Shown here piece after piece: positions 54,643 through 63,040 of a stretch of 64,000 nucleotides of DNA (its first letter is position 1; each line of letters starts with the position of its first letter). The notes beneath the pieces were generated by a model. That model was given only the letters and a program-made list of their open reading frames with translations. It ran no database searches and was not told where the DNA came from. Position numbers and translations under genes: made by a program. This stretch comes from Streptomyces sp. SJL17-4 (GTDB lineage: Bacteria; Actinomycetota; Actinomycetes; Streptomycetales; Streptomycetaceae), in the NCBI RefSeq assembly GCF_036826855.1, contig NZ_CP104578.1, positions 2,976,001-3,040,000 of the forward strand, written 5' to 3'.

Positions 54643-56264
54643 AGGACGGCGTGAACGGCGTCGCACTCGCCGTCTTCATCTTCTTCTTCCTGGCCGTCAC
54701 GGTCATGGGCTTCCTCGCCTCGCGCTGGCGCAAGGCCGAGAACGAGAACAGCCTCGACGAATGGGGCCTGGGCGGCCGGTCGTTCGGCACCTGGGTGACC
54801 TGGTTCCTGCTCGGCGGCGACCTCTACACGGCGTACACCTTCGTCGCCGTCCCTGCGGCCATCTACGCGGCGGGCGCGGCCGGCTTCTTCGCCGTGCCGT
54901 ACACGATCCTGGTCTACCCGCTGATCTTCACCTTCCTGCCGCGCCTCTGGTCGGTCTCGCACAAGCACGGGTACGTCACCACCTCGGACTTCGTGCGCGG
55001 CCGCTGGGACTCCAAGGGCCTCTCCCTCGCGGTGGCGGTCACCGGCATCCTCGCCACCATGCCGTACATCGCGCTCCAGCTCGTCGGCATCCAGGCCGTC
55101 CTGGACGTGATGGGCGTCGGCGGCGGCGAGACCACCCACTGGTTCATCAAGGACCTGCCGCTGCTCATCGCCTTCGGTGTCCTCGCGGCGTACACGTACT
55201 CCTCGGGTCTGCGCGCCCCCGCGCTCATCGCCTTCGTCAAGGACACCCTGATCTACATCGTCATCGCGGTGGCGATCATCTACATCCCGATCAAGCTGGG
55301 CGGCTTCGACGAGATCTTCGCCAAGGCGGGCGAGGCGTACGCGCAGACCAACCCGGCGACCGACAAGCCGCGCGGCTCGCTCGTCCCCGGTGAGGCCGGC
55401 CAGTGGACGTACGCGACGCTGGCGCTCGGCTCGGCGCTCGCGCTCTTCATGTACCCGCACTCCATCACGGCGACGCTGTCGTCCCGGAGCCGTGAGGTCA
55501 TCCGCCGCAACACCACGATCCTGCCGCTGTACTCGCTGATGCTGGGCCTGCTCGCGCTGCTCGGCTTCATGGCGATCGCCGCCGGGATCCAGGTGAAGAA
55601 CGGCCAGCTCGCCATCCCGCAGCTCTTCGAGACCATGTTCCCGGACTGGTTCGCGGGCGTCGCGTTCGCCGCGATCGGCATCGGCGCGCTCGTCCCGGCC
55701 GCGATCATGTCGATCGCCGCGGCCAACCTCTTCACCCGCAACATCTACAAGGACTTCATCAAGCCGGACGCCACCCCGGCCCAGGAGACCAAGGTCTCCA
55801 AGCTGGTGTCGCTGCTGGTCAAGGTCGGCGCCCTCGCCTTCGTCCTCACCATGGACAAGACGGTCGCGATCAACTTCCAGCTGCTCGGCGGCATCTGGAT
55901 CCTGCAGACCTTCCCGGCCCTCGTCGGCGGTCTCTTCACCCGCTGGTTCCACCGCTGGGCGCTGCTCGCCGGCTGGGCCGTCGGCATGATCTACGGCACG
56001 GTCGCCGCGTACGGGGTCGCCAGCCCGACCCAGAAGCACTTCGGCGGCTCCTCCGCGGAGATCCCGGGCATCGGCGAGATCGGCTACATCGGTCTCACCG
56101 CCTTCGTCCTCAACGTCCTCGTCACGGTCGTCCTGACCTTCGTCCTCAAGGCCGTCAAGGCCCCCGAGGGCGTCGACCAGACCTCCCCGGAGGACTACAC
56201 GGCCGACGCGGGCGACCGCGGGGTCGACCCGAAGCTCGCGAAGCTCGGCGCCGAGACCCACTGA
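54639..56264 (+). CDS. mctP: monocarboxylate uptake sodium:solute symporter MctP
   Basis: The 541-residue SSS-family permease has about 13 spans. Family traits are the N-terminal FFFLAVTVMGFLASRWRK and LDEWGLGGRSFGTWVTWFLLGGD; the Na+/proton region is near TFVAVPAAIYAAGAAG. MctP imports lactate, pyruvate and similar acids, with DUF3311 as partner. The length and pairing are standard. It is the last gene before a terminator. Confidence 0.9.
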   Translation: MKDGVNGVALAVFIFFFLAVTVMGFLASRWRKAENENSLDEWGLGGRSFGTWVTWFLLGGDLYTAYTFVAVPAAIYAAGAAGFFAVPYTILVYPLIFTFLPRLWSVSHKHGYVTTSDFVRGRWDSKGLSLAVAVTGILATMPYIALQLVGIQAVLDVMGVGGGETTHWFIKDLPLLIAFGVLAAYTYSSGLRAPALIAFVKDTLIYIVIAVAIIYIPIKLGGFDEIFAKAGEAYAQTNPATDKPRGSLVPGEAGQWTYATLALGSALALFMYPHSITATLSSRSREVIRRNTTILPLYSLMLGLLALLGFMAIAAGIQVKNGQLAIPQLFETMFPDWFAGVAFAAIGIGALVPAAIMSIAAANLFTRNIYKDFIKPDATPAQETKVSKLVSLLVKVGALAFVLTMDKTVAINFQLLGGIWILQTFPALVGGLFTRWFHRWALLAGWAVGMIYGTVAAYGVASPTQKHFGGSSAEIPGIGEIGYIGLTAFVLNVLVTVVLTFVLKAVKAPEGVDQTSPEDYTADAGDRGVDPKLAKLGAETH

Positions 56265-56281
56265 TCCACCGCCGGACCTGA

Positions 56282-56322
56282 CGAAGGCCGCCCTGCCTCC
56301 CCCGGAGGCATGGCGGCCTTCG
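56282..56322 (+). terminator. terminator after mctP
   Basis: CGAAGGCCGCC pairs with GGCGGCCTTCG, and inside it TGCCTCC pairs with GGAGGCA around CCC, with one unpaired base on each side. It lies 18 bases after the stop. Confidence 0.9.
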
Positions 56323-56347
56323 CCGTCCCCGGGCGAGGATGCGGGAC

Positions 56348-56953
56348 ATGCGCACCGGATCACGACTCACCCTGCTCGCCCTGCTCCCCGTCGCCCTCGC
56401 CGTCACCGGCTGCGGCTCCGAGACGGCGGGCGGCCGCCCTGCGCCCGGCCCCGCCGAGCTGGACGCCCGTGCCCGCTGGGCACAGACCGACAAGGACCAT
56501 GTGTACGTCACCGAGGCCGAGGGCTTCGAGGCCTCCCGGATGGCGTCGGGGGTCATCGGCGACGACGGCTTCCAGGTCACCTACCTGCGGAAGGACGGCG
56601 TCCGCCTGACCGTCTCCGCCGAGCGCCGCCCGTTCGCGGAGAAGGAGTGCGCCGCGGCGAACGACGCCGGGCCGGACGGCTGCGTCCGCGACGGCGACCG
56701 CTGGTACCTGCGGACCGCCGGGCAGCACGCGTACGTGCGCGCCCAGAACGGGCTGCGCGTCGAGGTCGCCGCCCCTCTCACGGTGGAGCGGGAGGCACTC
56801 AAGGGCGCCGCCGAACGCACCCACCGCGCCGACGTCGCCGAGCTCGACGCCGTCCTGCCGGAGCGGACGGGCGGCGGGCAGCCCGTCGAGCGGGGCGATC
56901 TCCCGCCGGTGGGGGACGGCGCCCCCGACAACTCGGTGGGCGCCGGTGGCTGA
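56348..56953 (+). CDS. hypothetical lipoprotein
   Basis: The 201-residue protein has a basic start, a hydrophobic core and a lipobox VTGCGSE, so it is anchored outside the membrane. The mature part (YVTEAEGFEASRMASGVI; DGDRWYLRTAGQHAYVRAQNG) has no recognised domain. Two cysteines (ECAAAN and DGCVRD) could form a disulfide. Its 3' end is eight bases upstream of the acetyltransferase frame; no link in function is evident. Confidence 0.72.
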   Translation: MRTGSRLTLLALLPVALAVTGCGSETAGGRPAPGPAELDARARWAQTDKDHVYVTEAEGFEASRMASGVIGDDGFQVTYLRKDGVRLTVSAERRPFAEKECAAANDAGPDGCVRDGDRWYLRTAGQHAYVRAQNGLRVEVAAPLTVEREALKGAAERTHRADVAELDAVLPERTGGGQPVERGDLPPVGDGAPDNSVGAGG

Positions 56954-56996
56954 AGCCCGCTGGGGGCCTCCGGCCGGCCGGAGGCACACTGCTCTC

Positions 56997-57497
56997 ATGG
57001 ACTTCATGATCAGGGCGGTACGGCCCGAGGAGTACGAGGCCCTCGGTGAGCTCACCGCGGGGACCTATCTGGACGACGGGCTGCTGAAGTACGGAGCGGA
57101 GGACTCGTATCTGCACGTGCTCCGGGACACGGCCCGGCGGGCGCGCGAGAGCGAGGTGCTCGTCGCCGAGGACGGCGACGGGCGGCTGCTCGGCGGGGTG
57201 ACCTTCGCCACCGGCGGCACCCCGTGGGCGGACATCGCGGTCGAGGGCGAGGCGGAGTTCCGGATGCTCGTGGTCTCCCGGGAGGCCCGCGGCCGGGGCG
57301 TCGGAGAGGCCCTCGTACGGGCCTGCGTCGAGCGGGCACGGGCCCTCCCCGGGTGCCGCCGCCTCGTGCTGTCCACGGACGCCACGATGGTCTCCGCGCA
57401 CCGGATATACGAGCGTCTGGGCTTCGTCCGCACCCCGGACCGGGACTGGGAGCCGATCCCCGACCACCGACTGCGCACCTACTCCTTGGAGTTCTGA
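56997..57497 (+). CDS. GNAT family N-acetyltransferase
   Basis: The 166-residue enzyme has the GNAT fold: MIRAVRPEEYEALGELT, then EFRMLVVSREARGRGVGEAL with the acetyl-CoA loop R-G-x-G-V-G, and ATMVSAHRIYERLGFVRTPD. The ATG at 56997 gives a normal length; a GTG at 56946 overlaps the preceding gene and adds 17 residues. Acceptor unknown. Confidence 0.88.
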   Translation: MDFMIRAVRPEEYEALGELTAGTYLDDGLLKYGAEDSYLHVLRDTARRARESEVLVAEDGDGRLLGGVTFATGGTPWADIAVEGEAEFRMLVVSREARGRGVGEALVRACVERARALPGCRRLVLSTDATMVSAHRIYERLGFVRTPDRDWEPIPDHRLRTYSLEF

Positions 57498-57509
57498 GTC
57501 CACGGCGCG

Positions 57510-57557
57510 ACACAACATGTGGGGGGTTCCGCGAGCGACGCCCCCCACATGTATGCT
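57510..57557. promoter_or_regulatory. paired NrdR-like boxes of the nrdAB promoter
   Basis: ACATGT cores at 57515-57520 and 57547-57552 are 32 bases apart, about three helical turns, as in NrdR operators. The first box, ACACAACATGTGGGGG (57510-57525), fits the NrdR consensus at 11 of 16; the second is weaker. Together they also form a 12-base inverted repeat. TATGCT at 57552-57557 may be the -10. Confidence 0.55.
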
Positions 57558-57725
57558 CGTCCTCGCTGTCGACGCAGGGGAATCCGGCGCGAATCCGGAA
57601 CTGTCCCGCAACGGTGTGCTTCGTACGGATACGACGTATTCGGGCGAGGTGAGTCCGAGGACCTGCCGACGGCGCATCCGGTCCGTCCGTTCCGGGTGCC
57701 ACTGACGTCCGGGCCTCGCGGAGTG
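57558..57725 (+). promoter_or_regulatory. cobalamin riboswitch upstream of nrdA
   Basis: Conserved core parts are readable in order: GGGGAATCCGGCGCGAATCC near 57577, CTGTCCCGCAACGGTG near 57601, and the B12-box region GTCCGAGGACCTGCCGAC near 57653. This is the B12 riboswitch known on Streptomyces nrdABS, which shuts off class Ia reductase when cobalamin supports class II. The 3' border is approximate. Confidence 0.93.
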
Positions 57726-57817
57726 GGCCGGTGGAAGCGTCGCGTCCGGCGTTACGGATGCCCGCCTGCCCGCCTTCCCCCGCCGCGGCCCCGAGCCGAG
57801 CGAGGGAGAGCCCCCAC

Positions 57818-60184
57818 GTGACCATCGCGCCCGCCGATCCGGCGTCCGCCGAGGCTACCGCGGTCGAGAGCGACGGCCCCGGGACCGTGCTGCTGCGGAC
57901 CCTGACCGACCTCACCGCCGATCTCCCCGACACCGACCCCGGCAAGGTCGCCGCCGCCGCGCTCCGCGGCCGCAGCGCCGTCGCGGACGAGGCGGAACTG
58001 CGCGAGCTGGCCACCGAGTCGGCCGCCGGTCTGATCGCCGAGGACCCGGCGTACTCCCGGCTCGCCGCCCGGCTCCTGACGATCACGATCGCCGACGAGG
58101 CGGCCGGCCAGGGCTCGTTCTCCTTCTCGGCCTCCGTCGCCGTCGGTCACCGCGAGGGGCTGATCGCCGACCGCACCGCCGAGTTCGTGGCGCTGCACGC
58201 GGACCGGCTCGACGCGACCATCGACGCGGCCGGGGACGACCGCTTCGGCTACTTCGGTCTGCGCACCCTCTACTCGCGCTACCTGCTGCGCCACCCGATC
58301 ACCCGCAAGGTGATCGAGACCCCGCAGCACTTCATGCTCCGCGTGGCCTGCGGCCTGGCGGAGGACGCGACGGTCCGCGCGCTCGACGAGGTCACGGCGC
58401 TGTACGGCCTGATGAGCCGCCTCGACTACCTCCCCTCCTCCCCCACGCTCTTCAACTCCGGCACCCGCCACCCGCAGATGTCCTCCTGCTACCTCCTGGA
58501 CTCCCCGCAGGACGAGCTGGACTCCATCTACGACCGCTACCACCAGGTCGCGCGCCTCTCGAAGCACGCGGGCGGCATCGGCCTCTCCTACTCCCGCATC
58601 CGGGCCCGCGGTTCGCTGATCCGCGGCACCAACGGGCACTCCAACGGCATCGTGCCGTTCCTGAAGACCCTCGACGCCTCCGTCGCCGCCGTGAACCAGG
58701 GCGGCCGCCGCAAGGGCGCCGCCGCCGTCTACCTGGAGACCTGGCACGCGGACATCGAGGAGTTCCTGGAGCTCCGCGACAACACGGGCGAGGACCAGCG
58801 CCGGACGCACAACCTGAACCTGGCGCACTGGATCCCGGACGAGTTCATGCGCCGCGTCAACGCCGACGCCGACTGGTCGCTGTTCTCCCCGGCGGACGTG
58901 CCCGAGCTGGTCGACCTGTGGGGCGAGGAGTTCGACGCCGCCTACCGCAAGGCCGAGGCCGCGGGCCTGGCCCGCAAGACGATGCCGGCCCGCGACCTGT
59001 ACGGCCGGATGATGCGGACCCTGGCCCAGACCGGCAACGGCTGGATGACCTTCAAGGACGCCTCGAACCGGACGGCCAACCAGACCGCCGAGCCCGGCCA
59101 CACCGTCCACTCCTCCAACCTCTGCACGGAGATCCTGGAGGTCACCGACGACGGCGAGACCGCGGTCTGCAACCTGGGCTCGGTCAACCTCGGCGCGTTC
59201 GTGGACACCTCGACCCAGGACATCGACTGGGAGCGCCTCGACGCGACCGTCCGTACGGCCGTCACCTTCCTCGACCGGGTCGTCGACATCAACTTCTACC
59301 CGACCGAGCAGGCCGGCCGCTCCAACGCCCGCTGGCGTCCGGTGGGCCTGGGCGCGATGGGCCTCCAGGACGTCTTCTTCCAGCTGAAGCTGCCGTTCGA
59401 CTCCGCCGAGGCGCGTGCGCTGTCGACCCGTATCGCCGAGCGGATCATGCTCGCCGCGTACGAGGCGTCCGCCGACCTCGCCGAGCGCAACGGGCCGGTG
59501 CCGGCCTGGGACAAGACCCGCGCGGCCCGCGGCGTCCTGCACCCCGACCACTACGACGTCGAGCTGAACTGGCCGGAGCGCTGGGCGGCCCTGCGCGAGC
59601 GGATCGCCGCCGTCGGCATGCGCAACAGCCTCCTCCTCGCCATCGCGCCGACGGCGACCATCGCCTCGATCGCGGGCGTCTACGAGTGCATCGAGCCGCA
59701 GGTCTCGAACCTCTTCAAGCGCGAGACGCTGTCCGGCGAGTTCCTCCAGGTCAACTCGTACCTGGTCGACGAGCTGAAGAAGCTCGGCGTCTGGGACGCG
59801 CAGACCCGTGAGGCGCTGCGCGACTCCAACGGCTCGGTGGCCGGCTTCACCTGGGTCCCGGCCGAGGTGCGCGAGCTGTACCGCACGGCGTGGGAGATCC
59901 CGCAGCGTGGTCTGATCGACATGGCCGCCGCCCGGACGCCGTTCCTGGACCAGTCGCAGTCGCTGAACCTGTTCCTGGAGACGCCGACGATCGGCAAGCT
60001 GTCGTCGATGTACGCGTACGCCTGGAAGCAGGGTCTGAAGACGACGTACTACCTGCGTTCGCGCCCGGCGACCCGGATCGCCCGCGCGGCCCAGGCCGCC
60101 GCCCCCATTCCCGTACAGGCGACCCCTGAAGAGGCCGTGGCCTGCTCCCTCGAAAACCCCGAGTCCTGCGAGGCCTGCCAGTAA
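57818..60184 (+). CDS. nrdA: class Ia ribonucleoside-diphosphate reductase alpha subunit
   Basis: The 788-residue subunit reduces ribonucleoside diphosphates. Active-site parts are SPTLFNSGTRHPQMSSCYLL, HSSNLCTEILE, CNLGSVNLGAF, TATIASIAGVYECIEP, and the C-terminal redox pair in ESCEACQ. The N-terminal 90 residues look like a remnant ATP-cone that has lost the usual V-x-K-R-D-G strand, so dATP inhibition may be weak. GTG 57818 follows GAGGGAGAG. It is expressed behind the riboswitch and coupled to nrdB. Confidence 0.93.
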   Translation: MTIAPADPASAEATAVESDGPGTVLLRTLTDLTADLPDTDPGKVAAAALRGRSAVADEAELRELATESAAGLIAEDPAYSRLAARLLTITIADEAAGQGSFSFSASVAVGHREGLIADRTAEFVALHADRLDATIDAAGDDRFGYFGLRTLYSRYLLRHPITRKVIETPQHFMLRVACGLAEDATVRALDEVTALYGLMSRLDYLPSSPTLFNSGTRHPQMSSCYLLDSPQDELDSIYDRYHQVARLSKHAGGIGLSYSRIRARGSLIRGTNGHSNGIVPFLKTLDASVAAVNQGGRRKGAAAVYLETWHADIEEFLELRDNTGEDQRRTHNLNLAHWIPDEFMRRVNADADWSLFSPADVPELVDLWGEEFDAAYRKAEAAGLARKTMPARDLYGRMMRTLAQTGNGWMTFKDASNRTANQTAEPGHTVHSSNLCTEILEVTDDGETAVCNLGSVNLGAFVDTSTQDIDWERLDATVRTAVTFLDRVVDINFYPTEQAGRSNARWRPVGLGAMGLQDVFFQLKLPFDSAEARALSTRIAERIMLAAYEASADLAERNGPVPAWDKTRAARGVLHPDHYDVELNWPERWAALRERIAAVGMRNSLLLAIAPTATIASIAGVYECIEPQVSNLFKRETLSGEFLQVNSYLVDELKKLGVWDAQTREALRDSNGSVAGFTWVPAEVRELYRTAWEIPQRGLIDMAAARTPFLDQSQSLNLFLETPTIGKLSSMYAYAWKQGLKTTYYLRSRPATRIARAAQAAAPIPVQATPEEAVACSLENPESCEACQ

Positions 60185-61200
60185 TGAGCACGAACGAAAA
60201 GAAGAACCTCCTCGACCCGGGCTTCGAGCTGACCCTCCGTCCGATGCGCTACCCGGACTTCTACGAGCGCTACCGGGACGCGATCAAGAACACCTGGACC
60301 GTGGAGGAGGTCGACCTCCACTCGGACGTCGCCGACCTCGCCAAGCTGACGCCGGCCGAGCAGCACATGATCGGCCGTCTGGTCGCGTTCTTCGCGACGG
60401 GCGACTCGATCGTCTCGAACAACCTGGTCCTGACGCTCTACAAGCACATCAACTCCCCGGAGGCGCGCCTGTACCTGTCGCGCCAGCTGTTCGAGGAGGC
60501 CGTGCACGTCCAGTTCTATCTGACGCTGCTCGACACCTACCTGCCCGACCCGGACGACCGCGCCGCCGCGTTCGACGCGGTCGAGGAGATCCCCTCGATC
60601 CGCGAGAAGGCGCAGTTCTGCTTCAAGTGGATGGACTCGGTCGAGAAGATCGAGAAGCTGGAGACGGCCGCGGACCGCCGCCGCTTCCTGCTCAACCTGA
60701 TCTGCTTCGCCGCGTGCATCGAGGGCCTGTTCTTCTACGGCGCCTTCGCGTACGTGTACTGGTTCCGGTCCCGCGGCCTGCTGCACGGCCTCGCGACCGG
60801 CACCAACTGGGTGTTCCGCGACGAGACGATGCACATGAACTTCGCCTTCGAGGTCGTGGACACCGTCCGCAAGGAGGAGCCCGAGCTCTTCGACGACGCG
60901 CTTCAGCAGCAGGTCACCGACATGCTGCGGGAAGCCGTCGAGGCGGAGCTGCAGTTCGGTCGCGACCTGTGCGGCGACGGCCTGCCCGGCATGAACACCG
61001 AGTCGATGCGCGAGTACCTCCAGTGCGTCGCCGACCAGCGCCTCCAGCGCCTCGGCTTCGCCCCGGTGTACGGCTCCGAGAACCCGTTCTCGTTCATGGA
61101 GCTCCAGGGCGTCCAGGAGCTCACGAACTTCTTCGAGCGCCGCCCGTCCGCCTACCAGGTGGCGGTCGAGGGCTCGGTCGACCTGGACGAGGACTTCTAA
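60184..61200 (+). CDS. nrdB: class Ia ribonucleoside-diphosphate reductase beta subunit
   Basis: The 338-residue ferritin-like subunit carries the diiron ligands (LFEEAVHVQFYL, VFRDETMHMNFAFE) and the radical Tyr context FFYGAFAYVYWFRSRG. Its ATG overlaps the nrdA stop (TAATG). No AraC-like nrdS gene follows, unlike the nrdABS operon of S. coelicolor as I recall it; a terminator and the def gene come next. Confidence 0.93.
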   Translation: MSTNEKKNLLDPGFELTLRPMRYPDFYERYRDAIKNTWTVEEVDLHSDVADLAKLTPAEQHMIGRLVAFFATGDSIVSNNLVLTLYKHINSPEARLYLSRQLFEEAVHVQFYLTLLDTYLPDPDDRAAAFDAVEEIPSIREKAQFCFKWMDSVEKIEKLETAADRRRFLLNLICFAACIEGLFFYGAFAYVYWFRSRGLLHGLATGTNWVFRDETMHMNFAFEVVDTVRKEEPELFDDALQQQVTDMLREAVEAELQFGRDLCGDGLPGMNTESMREYLQCVADQRLQRLGFAPVYGSENPFSFMELQGVQELTNFFERRPSAYQVAVEGSVDLDEDF

Positions 61201-61210
61201 GTCCCCGCAG

Positions 61211-61257
61211 GTACGCGAAGGGCCCCGCTCCGGGGGGAGCGGGGCCCTTCTTCGTAC
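61211..61257. terminator. terminator between nrdB and def
   Basis: GAAGGGCCCCGCTCC and GGAGCGGGGCCCTTC pair perfectly around GGGG; flanking GTACG/CGTAC lengthens it. Both converging genes end here. Confidence 0.92.
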
Positions 61258-61277
61258 GCCGGCCGCGGGAGCCGGGG

Positions 61278-61913
61278 TCAGGCGTTCGGCACCGTCTCGT
61301 AGCGCGGGGTGCCCTCTTCCATCTGGCGGAGGGCGTCCTTGCGGTCGCGCTTGGAGAGGCGGTCGATGTACAGGTAGCCGTACAGGTGGTCCGTCTCGTG
61401 CTGGAGGCAGCGGGCGAAGTAGCCGGTGCCGCGCACCTTGATCGGGTTGCCCTGGGCGTCCTGGCCGTGGACCTCCGCGTAGTCGGGGCGGGCCAGCTCG
61501 GCGTAGGCGGTCGGCACGGAGAGGCAGCCCTCGTTGGACTCGTCGAGGACGCGCAGCTCGGCCGGGAGCTCCTGGAGAACCGGGTTGATCACGACACCGG
61601 TGTGCCGGGCGCCCTCGTCGTCGGGGCAGTCGTAGACGAAGACCTTGAGGTCCACACCGATCTGGTTCGCGGCGAGGCCCACGCCCTCGGCGGCCTTCTG
61701 GCTGGCGAACATGTCGTCGATGAGCGCCGCGAGCGAGTCGTCGAACTCGGTGACGTCCTTGCACTCCTTGTGGAGCACCGGGTTGCCGACCACCGTGATC
61801 GGGCGGGCCGTGCCGCGCTCACGGTGGGCGAGCTCGCGTGCCTCGCAGTCCTCCGTGTCCACGACGAACCCGTCGTTGATCTGCGTCTGCTCGTCCGTCT
61901 CCTGCTGCGCCAT
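61278..61913 (-). CDS. def: peptide deformylase
   Basis: The 211-residue enzyme removes the formyl group from new proteins. The three motifs are complete: [17 protein letters not shown] (metal Cys), and QHETDHLYG (two metal His and the catalytic Glu). A 25-residue N-terminal extension precedes the domain, longer than in E. coli and common in actinobacteria. It is the only deformylase gene in the window; streptomycetes usually have several. Confidence 0.95.
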   Translation of the reverse strand: MAQQETDEQTQINDGFVVDTEDCEARELAHRERGTARPITVVGNPVLHKECKDVTEFDDSLAALIDDMFASQKAAEGVGLAANQIGVDLKVFVYDCPDDEGARHTGVVINPVLQELPAELRVLDESNEGCLSVPTAYAELARPDYAEVHGQDAQGNPIKVRGTGYFARCLQHETDHLYGYLYIDRLSKRDRKDALRQMEEGTPRYETVPNA

Positions 61914-61980
61914 GTCCGGCCGCGCCTTCCTGAAAACCCGATTCCGTCGGAGGACAGCCTACGGGCCCACCGGCACCCGC

Positions 61981-62961
61981 TCAGCAGACCTCTTCGAGAT
62001 CGCGCCACTCCCGGCTGTCGGGGCTGTCCGCCACCCAGCCGTCGAGGAGCCCGCGCACCAGACCCGCCGGGGCCGCGATCCCGCACTCCCGCTCAGGGAC
62101 CCACAGCTCGCCCGGCGAGCGGTGCCCGAGCGGCCCGGGGTGGCCCGGCTCGCTGTGGTCGTGGGGGTCGGAGTGCTCGCCCTCGCCCTCGGCGCTCGGC
62201 ATGGTCGACTCGGAGCAGGCACGACAGAGCAGCCGCACGGAGGACGACCAGTCCTCGGCGGCGAAACCCGCCTCCGCGGCGAGCTGCTCCAGGGCGTCCC
62301 GGTCGGCCTCGGTGGCCGCCTCCAGGAGGACGACCCAGGTGGGGACGGGTGAGGGGGCCCACAGCTCGATCTCGTCGAAGACCGGGTAGGAGGGGCCGGC
62401 GGTGGTGGTGCGCTCGCCGTTCGGCACGCCGTCGTGGAGGACGACCTCGCCCCAGCGGCGCCCCGAGGACGGCAGCGGGATGGAGAGGACCTCGATCCGG
62501 GCCGGGTCGAGCCGGCGGCCCCACACGACCTCGGCCTCGCCCTCGGGCGACAGCCGGACGGCGGCGCTGCCCAGCTCCATGCCGGCGGGCTCACCGGTCC
62601 CCGCGGCGGCGCCGGGGACCTTCAGTCCGTAGGCCTGCCAGGCGCGGCGGGCCAGCGGCCAGTCCTGGAGCGCGGTCGCGGCGATCCCGACGTTCCACCA
62701 GTCGGGGGCGCCGCTCTCCTTGTCGAGCAGCGCGACGGCGCGGAGCCCGGCGGCCCGCGCCTGCTCCCAGTCGTGCCGGAACTTGTGCAGCAGCGCCAGG
62801 TTGAACCAGGACTCCGAGAGCCAGGGCTCCAGATCCGCCGCGCGCGTCAGAAGTGCCCCCGCGTCCTCGTACCGGCCGTCGCCGATCAGCGTGAACGCGC
62901 GGTCGGTGGCCTGCCGCCACGAGGCGGAGGGCCGATGCCGTACCTTCCCGAAGATCTTCAC
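61981..62961 (-). CDS. tetratricopeptide repeat protein
   Basis: The 326-residue protein has two TPR motifs near 17-90 (ATDRAFTLIGDGRYEDAGAL; SESWFNLALLHKFRHDWEQA) and then a mixed beta domain with no recognised family. The C-terminus has a His/Asp/Ser-rich stretch (EHSDPHDHSEPGHPG) and cysteines near 250-300 that could bind metal. A cytoplasmic adaptor role is likely from the repeats; partners unknown. It starts 66 bases upstream of def on the same strand. Confidence 0.8.
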   Translation of the reverse strand: MKIFGKVRHRPSASWRQATDRAFTLIGDGRYEDAGALLTRAADLEPWLSESWFNLALLHKFRHDWEQARAAGLRAVALLDKESGAPDWWNVGIAATALQDWPLARRAWQAYGLKVPGAAAGTGEPAGMELGSAAVRLSPEGEAEVVWGRRLDPARIEVLSIPLPSSGRRWGEVVLHDGVPNGERTTTAGPSYPVFDEIELWAPSPVPTWVVLLEAATEADRDALEQLAAEAGFAAEDWSSSVRLLCRACSESTMPSAEGEGEHSDPHDHSEPGHPGPLGHRSPGELWVPERECGIAAPAGLVRGLLDGWVADSPDSREWRDLEEVC

Positions 62962-63040
62962 GATTCCCGCCTGCCGGTCGCTTCACCCTCTTGTTCGCAT
63001 CCAACCATGCCCGGTCGGACGCGCGCTCATTACCCATGGG

